Shown here piece by piece: positions 45,680 through 58,639 of a stretch of DNA of 64,000 bases. The position numbers were made by a program, and so were the translations under genes. The DNA is from Ctena decussata (lineage: Eukaryota > Mollusca > Bivalvia > Lucinida > Lucinidae): contig OZ022502.1 in assembly GCA_963989385.1 (NCBI GenBank), positions 7,036,501 through 7,100,500 of the forward strand, read 5' to 3'. Under the pieces are notes generated by a model that searched no databases, was not told the origin of the DNA, and saw only the letters and a list, made by a program, of their open reading frames with translations. Every line of letters starts with the position of its first letter. Position 1 is the first letter of the stretch.

Positions 45680-46180
45680 ATGAAGTGTAAATATGTTTAT
45701 GGAATAAAGAGTGTATAACTGACTGGTCTAACAGGTCCGGACCTTTTAGCCTAGTATTTGTGTGCTCCTCTATAATCTTGGGGTCGTGAGATCGATCCGC
45801 AGTCTGGGTGTTCGACGAAATTTTCTTTATAGATTTTTCTCATAAATTTGTTAATTGATTTTTATCATTTCTTCCACCAAATGAGAGGTATACCAAAGCA
45901 CATCTTTTACAGTAGGGCTTGGACGGGTAGAGATTTTGTACCCAAGCCCCTCTTTCCCATGGGTACCCATCATCATTGCATTGTGTTCATTTCCACAGCT
46001 AGAAAATATACAATTACAACAAAATAGTAACAAAACCTATCTGCCATTTCCACATGTGTACAAGGAAATGGTATGAAAATGAAGAACTCTTCCTAATTGT
46101 ATAATAAACAAAAGTGGTTTAGTAATGTCAGGTAGCAATTTACACTAGGCAGTCACACTTAATTTGCTCTATTTGCATGT
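45680..46180. other. No gene recognised
   Basis: Non-coding; would be intron if the two KRBA2-like pieces belong together. Confidence 0.35.
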
Positions 46181-46181
46181 A

Positions 46182-47198
46182 AGGGACGAGTCATTTATTA
46201 TCAGGTTGGATGGGCCGGGTACATTTTCACATGGTTCACTAAAATCTTTCCGATCCCCCACCCCCCAGTCTTAGCAGAATTATTTTTCCGATCCCCCAGA
46301 TAGGTGACAAAATTTTTTATCACACCCCCACCCCACCCCCAATCCCCCATCCCAGCTACCCTTCACACACACACACACACGCTATATTACCTATTTTATG
46401 TCGGACTGACCTTAATCAAAAACTGTGTGAAACACAAAGAACATTTTCTTATTCTAACAGGTTAATTGATCATGATCTGTTTAAACTTTTTAGTCTTGCA
46501 CTTTCTTCTGCTTATGGCCATCTAGAATTTTGTTGTAGAATGCTTAATAATTATAACTGTTAATAATATTATTTGCGCTTCTAAGGGTGGGGGTCTGGGC
46601 CTTTAGAAGCCACAGTAGTTCTGCTGATATAAAGGCACCTGGAGAGCCAAAATATCACAGATGCAGGCATTAAATCTAATTGAGAACAAAATCATCCGCT
46701 CAACATGATTTTATAGACACTAGCTTTCATTCTGTTCTTCTAGCAAATTAATGAAAAGATCAGTTTGTTTGTTTTTTTGGATATGAAGCCGCCCATTTTT
46801 TGTGGATCATGTCCATAAATGCATTGTAAGTTTTGAGTGGGAAAGAAAAGAGTCAGAAATTTTAGGAGTAATGGGGGTCTGGGGGCAGAGCCCCGCCCAA
46901 AGCTGGGACATTTTTAAAAATGAACACTGATTGAAGACTTCTGACACCCCCCCCCCCAATATGCCAAATAAAATAAATGACCCCCCCCCCTGCTCCGAGG
47001 CATATTGATTTCCAACCCCCCAGTACATCACACAAAAATTTCCGACCCCCCCTCCCCAGCTGATAATAAATGGCTCGTCCCTAATTCAGTTTAAATAGAA
47101 TATTTACATAATACATAGGTTACAAAAATAATGAGCATTCAGGTAATGGGTAGTAATTTACCCCCCCCCCCCCCAGCTGATAATAAATGGCTCGTCCC
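46182..47198. mobile_element. TIR element, AGGGACGAGTCATTTATTATC ends, with duplicated right end
   Basis: The left end AGGGACGAGTCATTTATTAT at 46182-46204 is mirrored at 47060-47082. The right end plus about 90 flanking bases is then repeated at 47176-47276 (116-base shift). The interior is C-rich (poly-C tracts) with GGGGGTCTGGGGGCAGAGCC. Non-coding. Confidence 0.75.
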
Positions 47199-47404
47199 TA
47201 ATTCAGTTTAAATAGAATATTTACATAATACATAGGTTACAAAAATAATGAGCATTCAGGTAATGGGTAGTAATTTTGTACCAGGGTTCTTGGTTTACCC
47301 GGCCTGTACACGGGTACTTGTCCCACCCTTATTTTAGAGACAAAATTGTTTGAAAATATTAAATACTACAAACATGGTATCCAAAATCAGCTGTAACAAA
47401 GTTC

Positions 47405-47503
47405 CTGGAAGGTTGTATTGGGTGCCAGTGCAGAGCTCCTCAAGTCAACGAGGCAGAACCCCGACAGATTGTTGCCACTGAAGTCTTTTCAAGAGTTCAG
47501 GTA
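47405..47503 (+). pseudogene. KRBA2/integrase-like exon fragment
   Basis: The translation gives KFLEGCIGCQCRAPQVNEAE and then IVATEVFSRVQ, ending at a CAG|GTATGT donor. A C..C pair followed by FSRVQ just before an expected VDLID strand matches the zinc-binding to integrase transition of KRBA2/Ginger-like integrases. No good acceptor is visible at its 5' side and the frame is closed about 50 bases upstream. The next exon is not found before the satellite, so the locus is probably broken. Confidence 0.4.
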
Positions 47504-47710
47504 TGTTTTTTCTAAGAATGTTAAAGTATGTTTTTCCAAAGGGTCATTTCAAAGGGTTACCTTTGCTGTTCTAGCAACTTAAAGCTGCCATTGACTTTCA
47601 ATAGAAAATTGGAAAAACTGGTTTTATTGCCCAGACGTTGCAGATAATATTACAAGTTTGTTACATTAAAGTTTGCTAGTTAGTCAGCTGTCAGTCGTTA
47701 TATTTCTAGC

Positions 47711-48465
47711 TCACCTGGCAAGGTGAGCTTAGAGTATAGCCTTGGTCTGTCTTCCCTGTTTGGCATCAGCATTGTTGGCGTCATTGGCGTTTTCACACTT
47801 TTAAAAATCTCAGAAACTGCTGGGTTGATTGAAGCCAAATTTCATATGGGGCCTTAACAGTATGGGGGAACAAAAGTTTATATATTTGGCCCAGATCACA
47901 TGACCAAGATGGCTGCCTTGCCCATATATGGTAAAACCTTAATAAACCTTCTTATCCAGAACCACTAGGCCCATTGCCTTGAAACTTTGTATGTAGCATC
48001 TGGGACTCTAGTACTACAAAGTATGTATATATGGTGACCCTGGGTTGACCTTGATCCATTTTAAGGCATGGTCAAAATTGGTCTGTTACGCTTTTGAATG
48101 GGAAAAGCTATAAAAGTGTATTTTTCTGTTGCTGTTGTGCTCTGTGATATGGAAATGCAATCATTGTCAACCCCTATGGATACTAGCAGTCAAGGTCATT
48201 TGTCTGCTGTATGTCAACATTTTTAAAGAACTTCTCCTCTGAAACTACTGGGCCAGTTTTAATTAAATGCAGCCTTTAGGCAAAGCCGGAAAGAAATTTA
48301 ATGTATTTGGTCCAGGTCACATGACTAGGATGGCCTTTATGACCATATATGGCAAAAACCTTAAAAATTCTTCTTCTCCAGAACCACTGAGCGGATTGCC
48401 TTGAAACTTGGTATGTAGCATCTGGGACTCTAGTACTACCAAGTTCATATAAATGATGACCTTGG
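47711..48465 (+). mobile_element. Partial AGCTCACCTG element
   Basis: Starts TAGCTCACCTGGCAAGGTGA and carries the ATATATGGTAAAACCTT...CAGAACCACTAGGCC and GACCTTGGGTTG blocks of the full element at 61624-63607. It is cut off where the 172-bp satellite begins. Confidence 0.8.
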
Positions 48466-48469
48466 GTTG

Positions 48470-51400
48470 TTTTCTTCAACATTGAATTTTTTAAAATATT
48501 TAATAATTGCAAATTGGACAGGCAATCCATTTGGGAATATTCAGCTAAAATCCATATGTACCCATTTCAATGCCAAGACAGGGAAATCTGTCTTTTAAAT
48601 GATTGCAAATTTCAATGCAAAGACAGGGAGTTCTATCTTCTAAATGACTTCAATGGTGTTGGGAACAGGTTTTATACTACATTTATATTCTTCTACATTG
48701 AACTTTTGGAAAATTTTACAAATTTCAAATTGGACAGGCGATCCATTTGGGAATATTCAGCTAAAACTCCATATGTACCCATTTCAATTCCAAGACAGGG
48801 AAATCTGTCTTTTAAATGATTGCAAATGTTGTAGGGACATGTTTTATGCATCATATGTTTTCTTCAACATTGAATTTTTTGACAAATTAAAAAATTGCAA
48901 ATTGGACAGGCGATCCATTTGGGAATATTCAGCTAAAAATCCATATGTACCCATTTCAATGCCAAGACAGGGAAATCTGTCTTCAAAATGATTGCAAATG
49001 TTATAGGGACATGTTTTATACATCATATGTTTTCTTCAACATTGAATTTTTTGACAAATTAAAAAATTGCAAATTGGACAGGCGCTCCATTTGGGAATAT
49101 TCAGCTAAAATCCATATGTACCCATTTCAATGCCAAGACAGGGAATTCTGTCTTTTAAATGATTGCAAATGTTGTAGGGACATGTTTTATACATCATATG
49201 TTTTCTTCAACATTGAATTTTTTGAAAAATTTAAAAATTGCAAATTGGACAGGCGATCCATTTGGGAATATTCAGTAAAAAAATCCATATGTACCCATTT
49301 CAATGCCAAGACAGGGAAATCTGTCTTTTAAATGATTTCAAATGTTGTAGGGAACATGTTTTATACATCATATGTTTTCTTCAACATTGAATTTTTGGAA
49401 AAAATTAAAAATTGCAAATTGGACAGGCGGTCCATTTGGGAATATTCAGCTGAAAATCCATATGTACCCATATCAATGCCAAGACAGGGAAATCTGTCTT
49501 CTAAATGATTGCAAATGTTGTAGGAAACAGGTTTTATACATCATGTGTTTTCTTTAACATTGAATTTTTGAAAATTTTAAAAATTGCAAATTGGACAGGC
49601 GATCCATTTCGGAATATTCAGTAAAAAATCCGTATGTACCCATTTCAATGCAAAGACAGGGAGTTCTATCTTCTAAATGACTTCAGTGTTGTGGGGAACA
49701 GGTTTTATTCTACATTTATATTCTTCTACATTGAACTTTTGGAAAATTTTAAAAATTTCAAATTGGACAGGCGATCCATTTGGGAATATTCAGCTAAAAA
49801 TCCATATGTACCTATTTCAATGCCAAGACAGGGAAATCTGTCTTCAAAATGATTGCAAATGTTATAGGGACATGTTTTATACATCATATGTTTTCTTCAA
49901 CATTGAATTTTTTGACAAATTAAAAAATTGCAAATTGGACAGGCGCTCCATTTGGGAATATTCAGCTAAAATCCATATGTACCCATTTCAATGCCAAGAC
50001 AGGGAAATCTGTCTTTTAAATGATTGCAAATGTTGTAGGGACATGTTTTATACGTCATATGTTTTCTTCAACATTGAATTTTTTAAAATATTTAATAATT
50101 GCAAATTGGACAGGCAATCCATTTGGGAATATTCAGCTAAAATCCATATGTACCCATTTCAATGCCAAGACAGGGAAATCTGTCTTTTAAATGATTGCAA
50201 ATGTTGAAGGGAACATGTTTTAAACATCATATGTTTTCTTCAACATTGAATTTTTGGAAAAAATTAAAAATTGCAAATTGGACAGGCGGTCCATTTGGGA
50301 ATATTCAGCTGAAAATCCATATGTACCCATATCAATGCCAAGACAGGGAAATCTGTCTTCTAAATGATTGCAAATGTTGTAGGAAACAGGTTTTATACAT
50401 CATGTGTTTTCTTTAACATTGAATTTTTGAAAATTTTAAAAATTGCAAATTGGACAGGCGATCCATTTCGGAATATTCAGTAAAAAATCCGTATGTACCC
50501 ATTTCAATGCAAAGACAGGGAGTTCTATCTTCTAAATGACTTCCATTTCAATGCCAAGACAGGGAAATCTGTCTTTTAAATGATTGCAAATGTTGTAGGG
50601 ACATGTTTTATACATCATATGTTTTCTTCAACATTGAATTTTTTGAAAAATTTAAAAATTGCAAATTGGACAGGCGATCCATTTGGGAATATTCAGCTAA
50701 AAATCCACATGTACCCATTTCAATGCCAAGACAGGGAAATCTGTCTTTTAAATGATTGCAAATGTTGTAGGGACATGTTTTATACATCATATGTTTTCTT
50801 CAACATTGAATTTTTTGAAAAATTTAAAAATTGCAAATTGGACAGGCGATCCATTTGGGAATATTCAGCTAAAAATCCATATGTACCCATTTCAATGCCA
50901 AGACAGGGAAATCTGTCTTTTTAAATGATTGCAAATGTTGTAGGGAACATGTTTTATACATCATATGTTTTCTTCAACATTGAATTTTTGGAAAATATTA
51001 AAAATTGCTAATTGGACAGGCGATCCATTTGGGAATATTCAGCTGAAAATCCATATGTACCCATATCAATGCCAATACAGGGAAATCTGTCTTTTAAATG
51101 ATGGCAAATGTTGTAGGAAACAGGTTTTATACATCATGTGTTTTCTTTAACATTGAATTTTTGAAAATTTTAAAAATTTCAAATTGGACAGGCGATCCAT
51201 TTGGGAATATTCAGTAAAAAATCCGTATGTACCCATTTCAATGCAAAGACAGGGAGTTCTATCTTCTAAATGACTTCAATGTTGTAGGGAGCAGGTTTTA
51301 TACTACATTTATATTCTTCAACATTGAACTTTAGGGAAAAAATTAAAATTGCAAAATGGACAGGCGATCCATTTGGGAATATTCAGCTAAAAATCCATGT

Positions 51401-52600
51401 GTACCCATTTCAAAGCCAAGACAGGGAAATCTGTCTTTTAAATGATTGCAAAAGTTGTAGGAAACAGGTTTGATACATCTTGTGTTTTCTTCAACTGATT
51501 TTTTTTAAAGTTTAAAAATTGCAAATTGGACAGGCGATCCATTTGGGAATATTCAGTAAAAAATCCGTATGTACCCATTTCAATGCCAAGACAGGGAGAT
51601 CTATCTTCTGAATGACTTCAAATGTTGTAGGAAACAGGTTTTATACATCATTTATATTCTTCAACATTAAATTTTTGGAAAATTTAAAAATTCCAAATTG
51701 GACAGGCGATCTATTTGGGAATATTCAGCTAAAAATCCATATGTATTAAGAAGTCATATGTACCCATTTTAATGCCGAGACTGGGGAATCTGTCTTCTAA
51801 ATGACTGCAAATGTTGTAGGGAACAGGTTTCATGCATCATTTATTTTCTTCAACATTGAATTTTTTGAAAGATTTAAGAACATCCAAATTGGACAGGCGA
51901 TCTATTTGGGAATATTCAGCTAAAAACCCGTATGTACCCATTTCAATGCCAAGACAGGGAGTTCTTTCTTCTAAATGACTTCAAATGTTGTAGGGAACAG
52001 GTCTTCTAAATGATTGCAAATGTTGAATGGACGTGTTTTATACATCATTTGTTTTCTTGGACATTGAATTTATGGCAAATTTTTAAAATTCGAAATTGGT
52101 CAGGCGATCCATTTGGGAATATTCAGTTAAAACTTCTTATTTACCCATTTCAATGCCAGGACAAGGGAATCTGTCTTCTATATGACTGCAAATAATGTAT
52201 ATAAAGTGTTACATACATAATGTATATTCTTGGACATTGAATTTATGGCAGATTTTGCTATATGCATTTTTAAAAACCTTAATTTATGTACCCATTCCAA
52301 TTCCAAGACAAAGTAATCTGTCTTCTAAATGACTGCAACTATCGTATGGAATGTGTTTAATATACATTATGCCTATTCTAAGACATTGATTTGTGGCAAA
52401 TTTTGAAAATTCCAAATTGGACAGGCGATCCATTTGGGAATATTCAGATAAAACATCTTATGTACCCATTTCAATGCCAGTACAAAGTAAACAATCTTCT
52501 AAATGACTGCAAATGTTGAATGGAACGAGTTTTATACATCATTTGTTTTCTTGGACATTGACTTTATGGAAAATTTTGAAAATTCAAAATTGGAAGAATA
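48470..52600 (+). repeat. ~172-bp satellite array
   Basis: About 22 head-to-tail units, each with TTCTTCAACATTGAATTTTT, ATTGGACAGGCGATCCATTT and CCCATTTCAATGCCAAGACA. Units near 48.6 and 49.65 kb form a variant subtype (GAGTTCTATCTTCTAAATGAC), and the right third is the most diverged. 172 is not a multiple of three, so the many open frames are coincidental. Confidence 0.95.
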
Positions 52601-53016
52601 GAATAGATGTATAGAACTCGTTCCATACAACATTTGCAGTCATTTAGAAGACAGATTCCCTTGTCTCTCATTGTAATGGGTACATAATGAGTTAAACTTA
52701 ATATTCCCAAATGGATCGCCTGTCCAATTTGGAATTTTCAAAATTTGCCATAAATTAAATGTCCAAGAATATACATTATGTTATTAAACACGTTTCATAC
52801 GATATTTACAGTCATTTAGAAGACAGATTCCCTTGTATTGGCATTGAAATGGGTAAATAAGAAGTTTGGACTGAATATTCCAAAATGGATTGCCTTTCCA
52901 TTTTGGAATATTCAAAATTTTAAAAAAAATTCAATGTGGAAGATACAAGTGATGTATAAAACATGTTCCGTACAAGATTTGAAGTCATTACGAAGACAGA
53001 TTCCCTTGTCTTGGCA
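52600..53016 (-). repeat. Inverted units at the end of the 172-bp satellite
   Basis: From about 52600 the units appear as reverse complements (ATTCCCAAATGGATCGCCTG, CATTTAGAAGACAGATTCCC), making a large inverted repeat with the array. Confidence 0.85.
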
Positions 53017-53022
53017 TTAAGC

Positions 53023-53222
53023 AATTGTCTCAGATGAAGGCTCAAAACCAGAGGTCTTTTCAAGAATTGCACAAACCACTGCAGCTCTGACAAAGCTGAA
53101 GCTAACATGGAGAGAAAGCAACATATGTTTTGGATTAAAGATGAACCTGATGTGCTCCCTTGTCATATCCATTTTTCTGTATGCCTGTGAGACATGGACC
53201 TTGACATCAGAGTTAGAGAAAA
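53023..53222 (+). mobile_element. LINE reverse-transcriptase fragment
   Basis: The translation reads SRIAQTTAALTKLKLTWRES, then SLVISIFLYACETWTL, a hallmark of the RT thumb region in invertebrate LINEs (RI..A..A...L...W; Y.CETWTL). It is truncated at both ends by satellites. Confidence 0.85.
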
Positions 53223-53228
53223 CCACGT

Positions 53229-55350
53229 AGGAATCAGACCGATGTTCATCGACATATTTCTAGGTCATGCAGTGAGTGTGTCTAAGCAGGTGGGAATTAG
53301 ACTGATGTTCATCAACATGTTCTAGGTAGTGTGCTGAGTTTGTCTGACCAGGCAGGTATCAGACTGATGTTCACAGAAATGTTTCTAGGTAGAGCAGTGA
53401 GTGCGTATCTGACCAGGTAGGAATCAGATAGGTGTTCATCAAATTTTTTTTTTAGTTAGTGTTATGATTGTGCCAAAGCAGCTAGGAATCAGACCGGTGT
53501 TCATCGACACATTTCTAGGTAGTGCAGTGAGTGTGTCGAAGAAGGTAGGAATCTTACCATGTTCATCGACCTGTTTCTAAGTAGTGCAGTATAACTAACC
53601 AGGTAGGTATCAGACAGATGTTCATCAAAATGTTTCTAGGTAGTGTCGTATGTTTGTCTGAGCAGGTAGGTATTGACCGGTGTTCAACAATATGATACTA
53701 GGTAGTGGGTTGAGGATGTCTCAGCAGGTAGGTATTAGGCCGATGGTCTTCAACAAGTTTCTAAGGATTGCTGAGAGCGTGTCTGAGCAGGCAAGTTTTA
53801 GACCGGTGTTCAAGGATATGATACTAGGTAGTGGGATGAGGGTGTCTCAGCAGGTGGGTATTTAGGCCGGTGTTCATCAACAAGTTTCTAAGTAGTGCGA
53901 AGAGTAAGTCTGAGGAGGTAGGTATTAGACCGGTGTTCCACGATATGATACTAGGTAGTGGGCTGAGGGTATCTCAGCAGGTAGGTATTAGCCGGTGTTC
54001 ATCAACAAGTTTCTGAGAAGTGCGGAGAGTGTGTCTGAGCAGGTAGATATTAGACCGGTGTTCAACAATTGCGGAGAGCGTGTCTGAGCAGGCAAGTTTT
54101 AGACCGGTGCTCAAGGATATGATACTAGGTAGTGGGATGAGGGTGTCTCAGCAGGTAGGTTTAAGGGACCGACCATTTGATATCAACAAGTTTCTAAGTA
54201 TTGAGGGAGAGTATGTCTGAGCAGGCTAGTTTTAGACCAGTGTTCAAGGATATGATACTAGGTAGTAGGATGAGGGTGTCTCAGCAGGTAGGTATTAGGC
54301 CGGTGTTCATCAACAAGTTTCTAAGTAGTGCTAAGAGTGTGTCTGAGGAGGTAGGTATTAGACCGGTGTTCTACGATATGATACTAGGTAGTGGGCTGAG
54401 GGTATCTCAGCAGGTAGGTATTAGCCGGTGTTCATCAACAAGTTTCTGAGAAGTGCGGAGAGTGTGTCTGAGCAGGTAGGTATTAGACCGGTGTTCAACA
54501 ATATGATACTAGGTAGTGGGTTGAGGGTGTCTCAGCAGGTAGGTATTAGGCCGGTGTTCATCAACAAGTTTCTAAGTAGTGCTGAGAGTGTGTCTGACCA
54601 AGCAAGTATTTGACCGGTGTTCAACGATATGATACTAGGTAGTGGGATAAGGGTGTCTCAGCAGGTAGGTATTAGCCGGTATTCATCAACAAGTTTCTGA
54701 GTAGTGCGCAGATCGAGTGGGTCTGAGGAGGTAGGTATTAGACTGGTGTTCAACAATATGATACTAGGTAGTGGGTTGAGGGTACATCAGCAGGTAGGTA
54801 TTAGGCCGGTGTTCATCAACAAGTTTCTAAGTAGTGCTGAGAGTGTGTCTGACCAAGCAAGTATTTGACCGGTGTTCAACGATATGATACTAGGTAGTGG
54901 GATAAGGGTGTCTCAGCAGGTAGGTATTAGCCGGTATTCATCAACAAGTTTCTGAGTAGTGCGCAGATCGAGTGGGTCTGAGGAGGTAGGTATTAGACTG
55001 GTGTTCAACAATATGATACTAGGTAGTGGGTTGAGGGTACATCAGCAGGTAGGTATTAGGCCGGTGTTCATCAATAAGTTTCTAAGTATTGCGGAGAGTG
55101 TGTCTGAGCAGGTACGTATTAGACCGGTGTTAAACGATATGATACTAGGTAGTGGGTCGAGGGTGTCTCAGCAGGTACGTATTAGGCCAGTGTTCATCAA
55201 CAAGTTTGAAAGTAGTGTGGAGAGGGTGTCTGAGAAGGTAGGTATTAGACCGGTGTTCCACGACATGTTTCTAGGTAGTATGGTGAGTGTGTCTAAGCAG
55301 CCCGGATTCAGACCAGTGATCAGAGCTATTATGCTGGTGTCAAGCTGCAT
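53229..55350 (+). repeat. 63-bp minisatellite with 126-bp dimeric structure
   Basis: About 34 units alternate between type a (ends AAGTTTCTAAGTAGTGC.GAG) and type b (GATATGATACTAGGTAGTGGG), each starting AGGTAGGTATTAGACCGGTG. 63 bases equals 21 codons, so reading frames such as VGIRPVFINKFLSSAESVSE recur over several units until an indel breaks them. Outer units are more diverged. Confidence 0.95.
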
Positions 55351-55359
55351 GTATTGAGC

Positions 55360-56940
55360 GATCCTGTCTCACCACTATATCTCGAAACAAGCCTTTGGAC
55401 TTCAGGGTACTAGTCAACAGTGTAGGTATATTGGTCAAATCAGATTTTCCTCGAAGTTCCCATCCTGTAGTTACTGAACTGTTGAATCCTTTAAGAAGGT
55501 ATTCAGGAGTTGCCATGGTAGTGACGGCTGAAACGGAATTTGGTTTTGATAAGAGTTTCGGTTGTCGAAATAGAATGTTCGCTGTCATCAAAGTTTTAGC
55601 CTTACAAGTACGGTTCTATATGCTAGTCGGAGGGTATTAAAAATTCCTGAAAAAAAAAAAAAAAAAAAAAAAAAAACAGGGATACGCGAAATACCGGACT
55701 ACAAGTTGCTACCGTAATATACTAAAACATACAAATACATTATTAGATACATTATTGTTTTCAAATTAAACTTTAATATTGCCAGACTAGGTAAAATAAG
55801 AACTATTCCCATCTCTAGTTGGCTATTTTGGGATCGGAAGTGAGAATAAATAGACTAACGTATAGTTTCTTCGATAGGTATCATTGTGCAGATATGCAAG
55901 CTGGTTTGGGTCAATCACTTGCTAGCATGTACATGCAGTATTTGCTAAACAACAACAGTTTTTGATAGTATTAAGTATATTTTTAATATCAACGTATATT
56001 TTGGTAAATAACGATGTATATTTTGGTGTATTCCGGTGTACATAGTTTGGGAAATTCAGGTATTTTGAATATCGGTATTTAGCAACAGAATTTAAGCCGA
56101 TTATAATTAGCTATACATTTTTCGTAAAGAGTTTGTTTCTAACGCACTTGTCTTCACATTAATTCAGTTATTATATGATATTATATGATAATTTATGATA
56201 ATATTATTGTGGATTTTGGTGTATTCCGGTATTTCGGTTATTAGGTGCACTTCTTTTCTTTTCTTCTTTTGTTGTATCTTGACCGCCGGTGTAGGCGAAC
56301 CACAAATCTGTGTTTAACTTCTTGAGTAAAAGTTTATTATATACATTAAAACTCGTTCTCACTGGAAGGCAGTTGACCGGTGGCGAATATCAAATATATA
56401 CACTTGTGATATAATCCAGCGAGAATTTCCACCACTTAGTTAGACCGCGACCGTGGAACAGATTAGTAATAACATCTCTTTATGTACACTCCTCTCTACT
56501 GTCTTTCTTTGTAATGTTTATATTAAAATTGACTGCAGGGGAATTACTACTGACCTACTTAACTTTTTTCAACATCTGATAACGCACAGAGTAGAGGCTA
56601 TGGACTAATTTTCTAGTGAGATATTCTAACCTTGATAAAGTCTGAAGCTTCTGTTTACGATATTTTACTCTTGTGTTGTTCAGCAATATGGTACAGTCCA
56701 AGATTATTTGTATTTGATCTTTAGCAGCTAAGCTGAGAAACATGATATTCTGACTACTTTCCAATTCTGTCTGGCACTACTTCGGTAATTACTGTAATCG
56801 AGCGCCAAATGCGGTCAAATGCTTTATAAAAACAATGTTTATCGGCTGTTTTAGCATGTTTGGGTCAGGAAAACATAGCTTTTCACTTGTGCTCTTTTGA
56901 AGTGAGAGACGATAACCAATTTTAAAATCAGGCGTTTAAA
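55360..56940. other. No gene recognised
   Basis: AT-rich, with a poly-A run at 55648-55676 and several GGTGTATTCCGGT/GGTATTTCGGT phrases (55960-56250) reminiscent of the inverted element at 58.05-61.26 kb. No exon supported. Confidence 0.4.
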
Positions 56941-57240
56941 TTTGAAATTCCGAAATGGATCGCGGTCAATTTTAAAATCGGAAGGATTGCCAAACGGGCA
57001 GTGACATATACACCTTTCCTATAAATCGATCAAGTCGCGCACGAGTTATCTACCCAAGTAGACTGTGACGTCATCTATAGGATATCCCATATAATTCAGT
57101 ACAACTGCAATGTACTCTAAAGTTCCCGTCTAGAATCGATGCATGCATGCATACATGCATTCTTGAATGCATATATGGATGGATGAAAAGTTGGATGGGG
57201 CAGATGGATACAAATACAGATGGATGGTCAGATGGGACGT
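56940..57240 (+). mobile_element. Permuted second copy of the 43.7-45.1 kb element
   Basis: 57010-57109 matches 43901-43999, and 57116-57230 matches 43737-43860, but their order is swapped relative to the first locus. Confidence 0.75.
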
Positions 57241-57510
57241 GCATGCACACGGATGGATGGATGGATGGATGGATGGATGGATGGACGGACGGACGGACGG
57301 ACGGACGGACGGACGGACGGACGGATGGATGGATGGATGGATGGATGGGGATGGATGGATGGATGGATGGATGGATGGATGGATGGATGGATGGATTGAC
57401 GGACGGACGGACGGACGGACGGGTGGATGGATGGATTGATGGATGGATGGATGGAGGGATGGATTGACGGACGGACGGATGGACGGATTGATGGATGGAT
57501 GGATGGATGG
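57240..57510 (+). repeat. (GGAT)n/(GGAC)n array
   Basis: Tetranucleotide array of alternating GGAT and GGAC blocks. Open frames rich in Trp-Met-Asp-Gly are artefacts. Confidence 0.95.
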
Positions 57511-58494
57511 TTGTTTATATCTATAGATCGAGAAACAGATACATGGGTAATAAATATCGATATTCGTCAGATCCGGATTCAGTTTTTTTTGATACCCTAC
57601 AGCATTTAGTAGGACTTTTTGGATTGTCTGCGTTTCTTAGCGCTTGAAGTTTGTGTATGCAAGCGTTCGCTGGATGTAGCAGAAAGCAAGATTTTTCAAG
57701 TTTAAAAGATGTGGCGGTAGATAATTTTTACTATCAAAACATAAACAAATATAGTAGGTCAAAAGTGTTGGTTCCTATTCTAGATCTGGTATACAATCTT
57801 GATTGTTTTGCGACTAAAAAGCGCATTATTAACGCATCAACAACTTGAGCTTTTAACATCCAACGTCTCTATTTCGGCAGTATCTTATTTCGTCACAGTT
57901 GAAAAGAAACATTCATGTTATCATTTACAAACTTAAAATTAATACTGACCAACAAGTTGATTAAAATTAGTTTGGGTAGAAAACCACAAACAGTACCTCT
58001 GTTCTAGAATATTTCAGTCTTCTTGGGAAGTAACCAACGACTCAAGTGAGTATGCTCCTTTACCCAGTTACCGGTGATCTTAATTGATTTATAAACTATG
58101 TTTATCGGTGACTGTATTTACCGAAACGTACCGAAATACCGAAACGAACTGGAAATACCGAAACGAACAATTAAATATATAGGGAAAAATGGCATTTCGG
58201 TAATTGATTGTGTATACAGGTGCAGAATAGGTGTTAATGATTGTTTGTACAGGTATAGAAAAGGTGTCGAAGATGTTTTCACAAGTATAATATACAGATT
58301 GATTTGATTAAAGGGGTAGATTAAAGTGGCTCTTATTGTTTAAAATATTACTTTAAAATAGAGATAGATTTTAGTACATAGCGGACCTCTCATGGGTCAG
58401 GTTTAGTATATGGCTTACCTCTCATGGGTGGACTGACGGACAGATGGGCGGTCGGATAGAAGACGGACGATAGCTAGATCATAAACTTCGAGAT

Positions 58495-58516
58495 AAGATA
58501 AGATAAGATAAGATAG
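58495..58516 (+). repeat. (GATAA)n microsatellite
   Basis: Four to five GATAA units. Confidence 0.85.
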
Positions 58517-58639
58517 AACCAGAGTGTTTAGGTAGGTATACACCACCAACAAGATTTTTTTTCATAGGGGATTCAAATGAAAAATACAGCTTCAAATCCG
58601 CAAGACTCAGAATCGGTAGCTTAACGTATCCTGAACTGC

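Noticed and set aside
48514..52195. Many 60-176-codon frames in the satellite
   Set aside because: The period is not a multiple of three and the same peptides recur in shifted frames, so they are repeat artefacts.
57147..57609. Asp-Gly-Trp-Met-rich open frames
   Set aside because: Simple reading of the GGAT/GGAC array.
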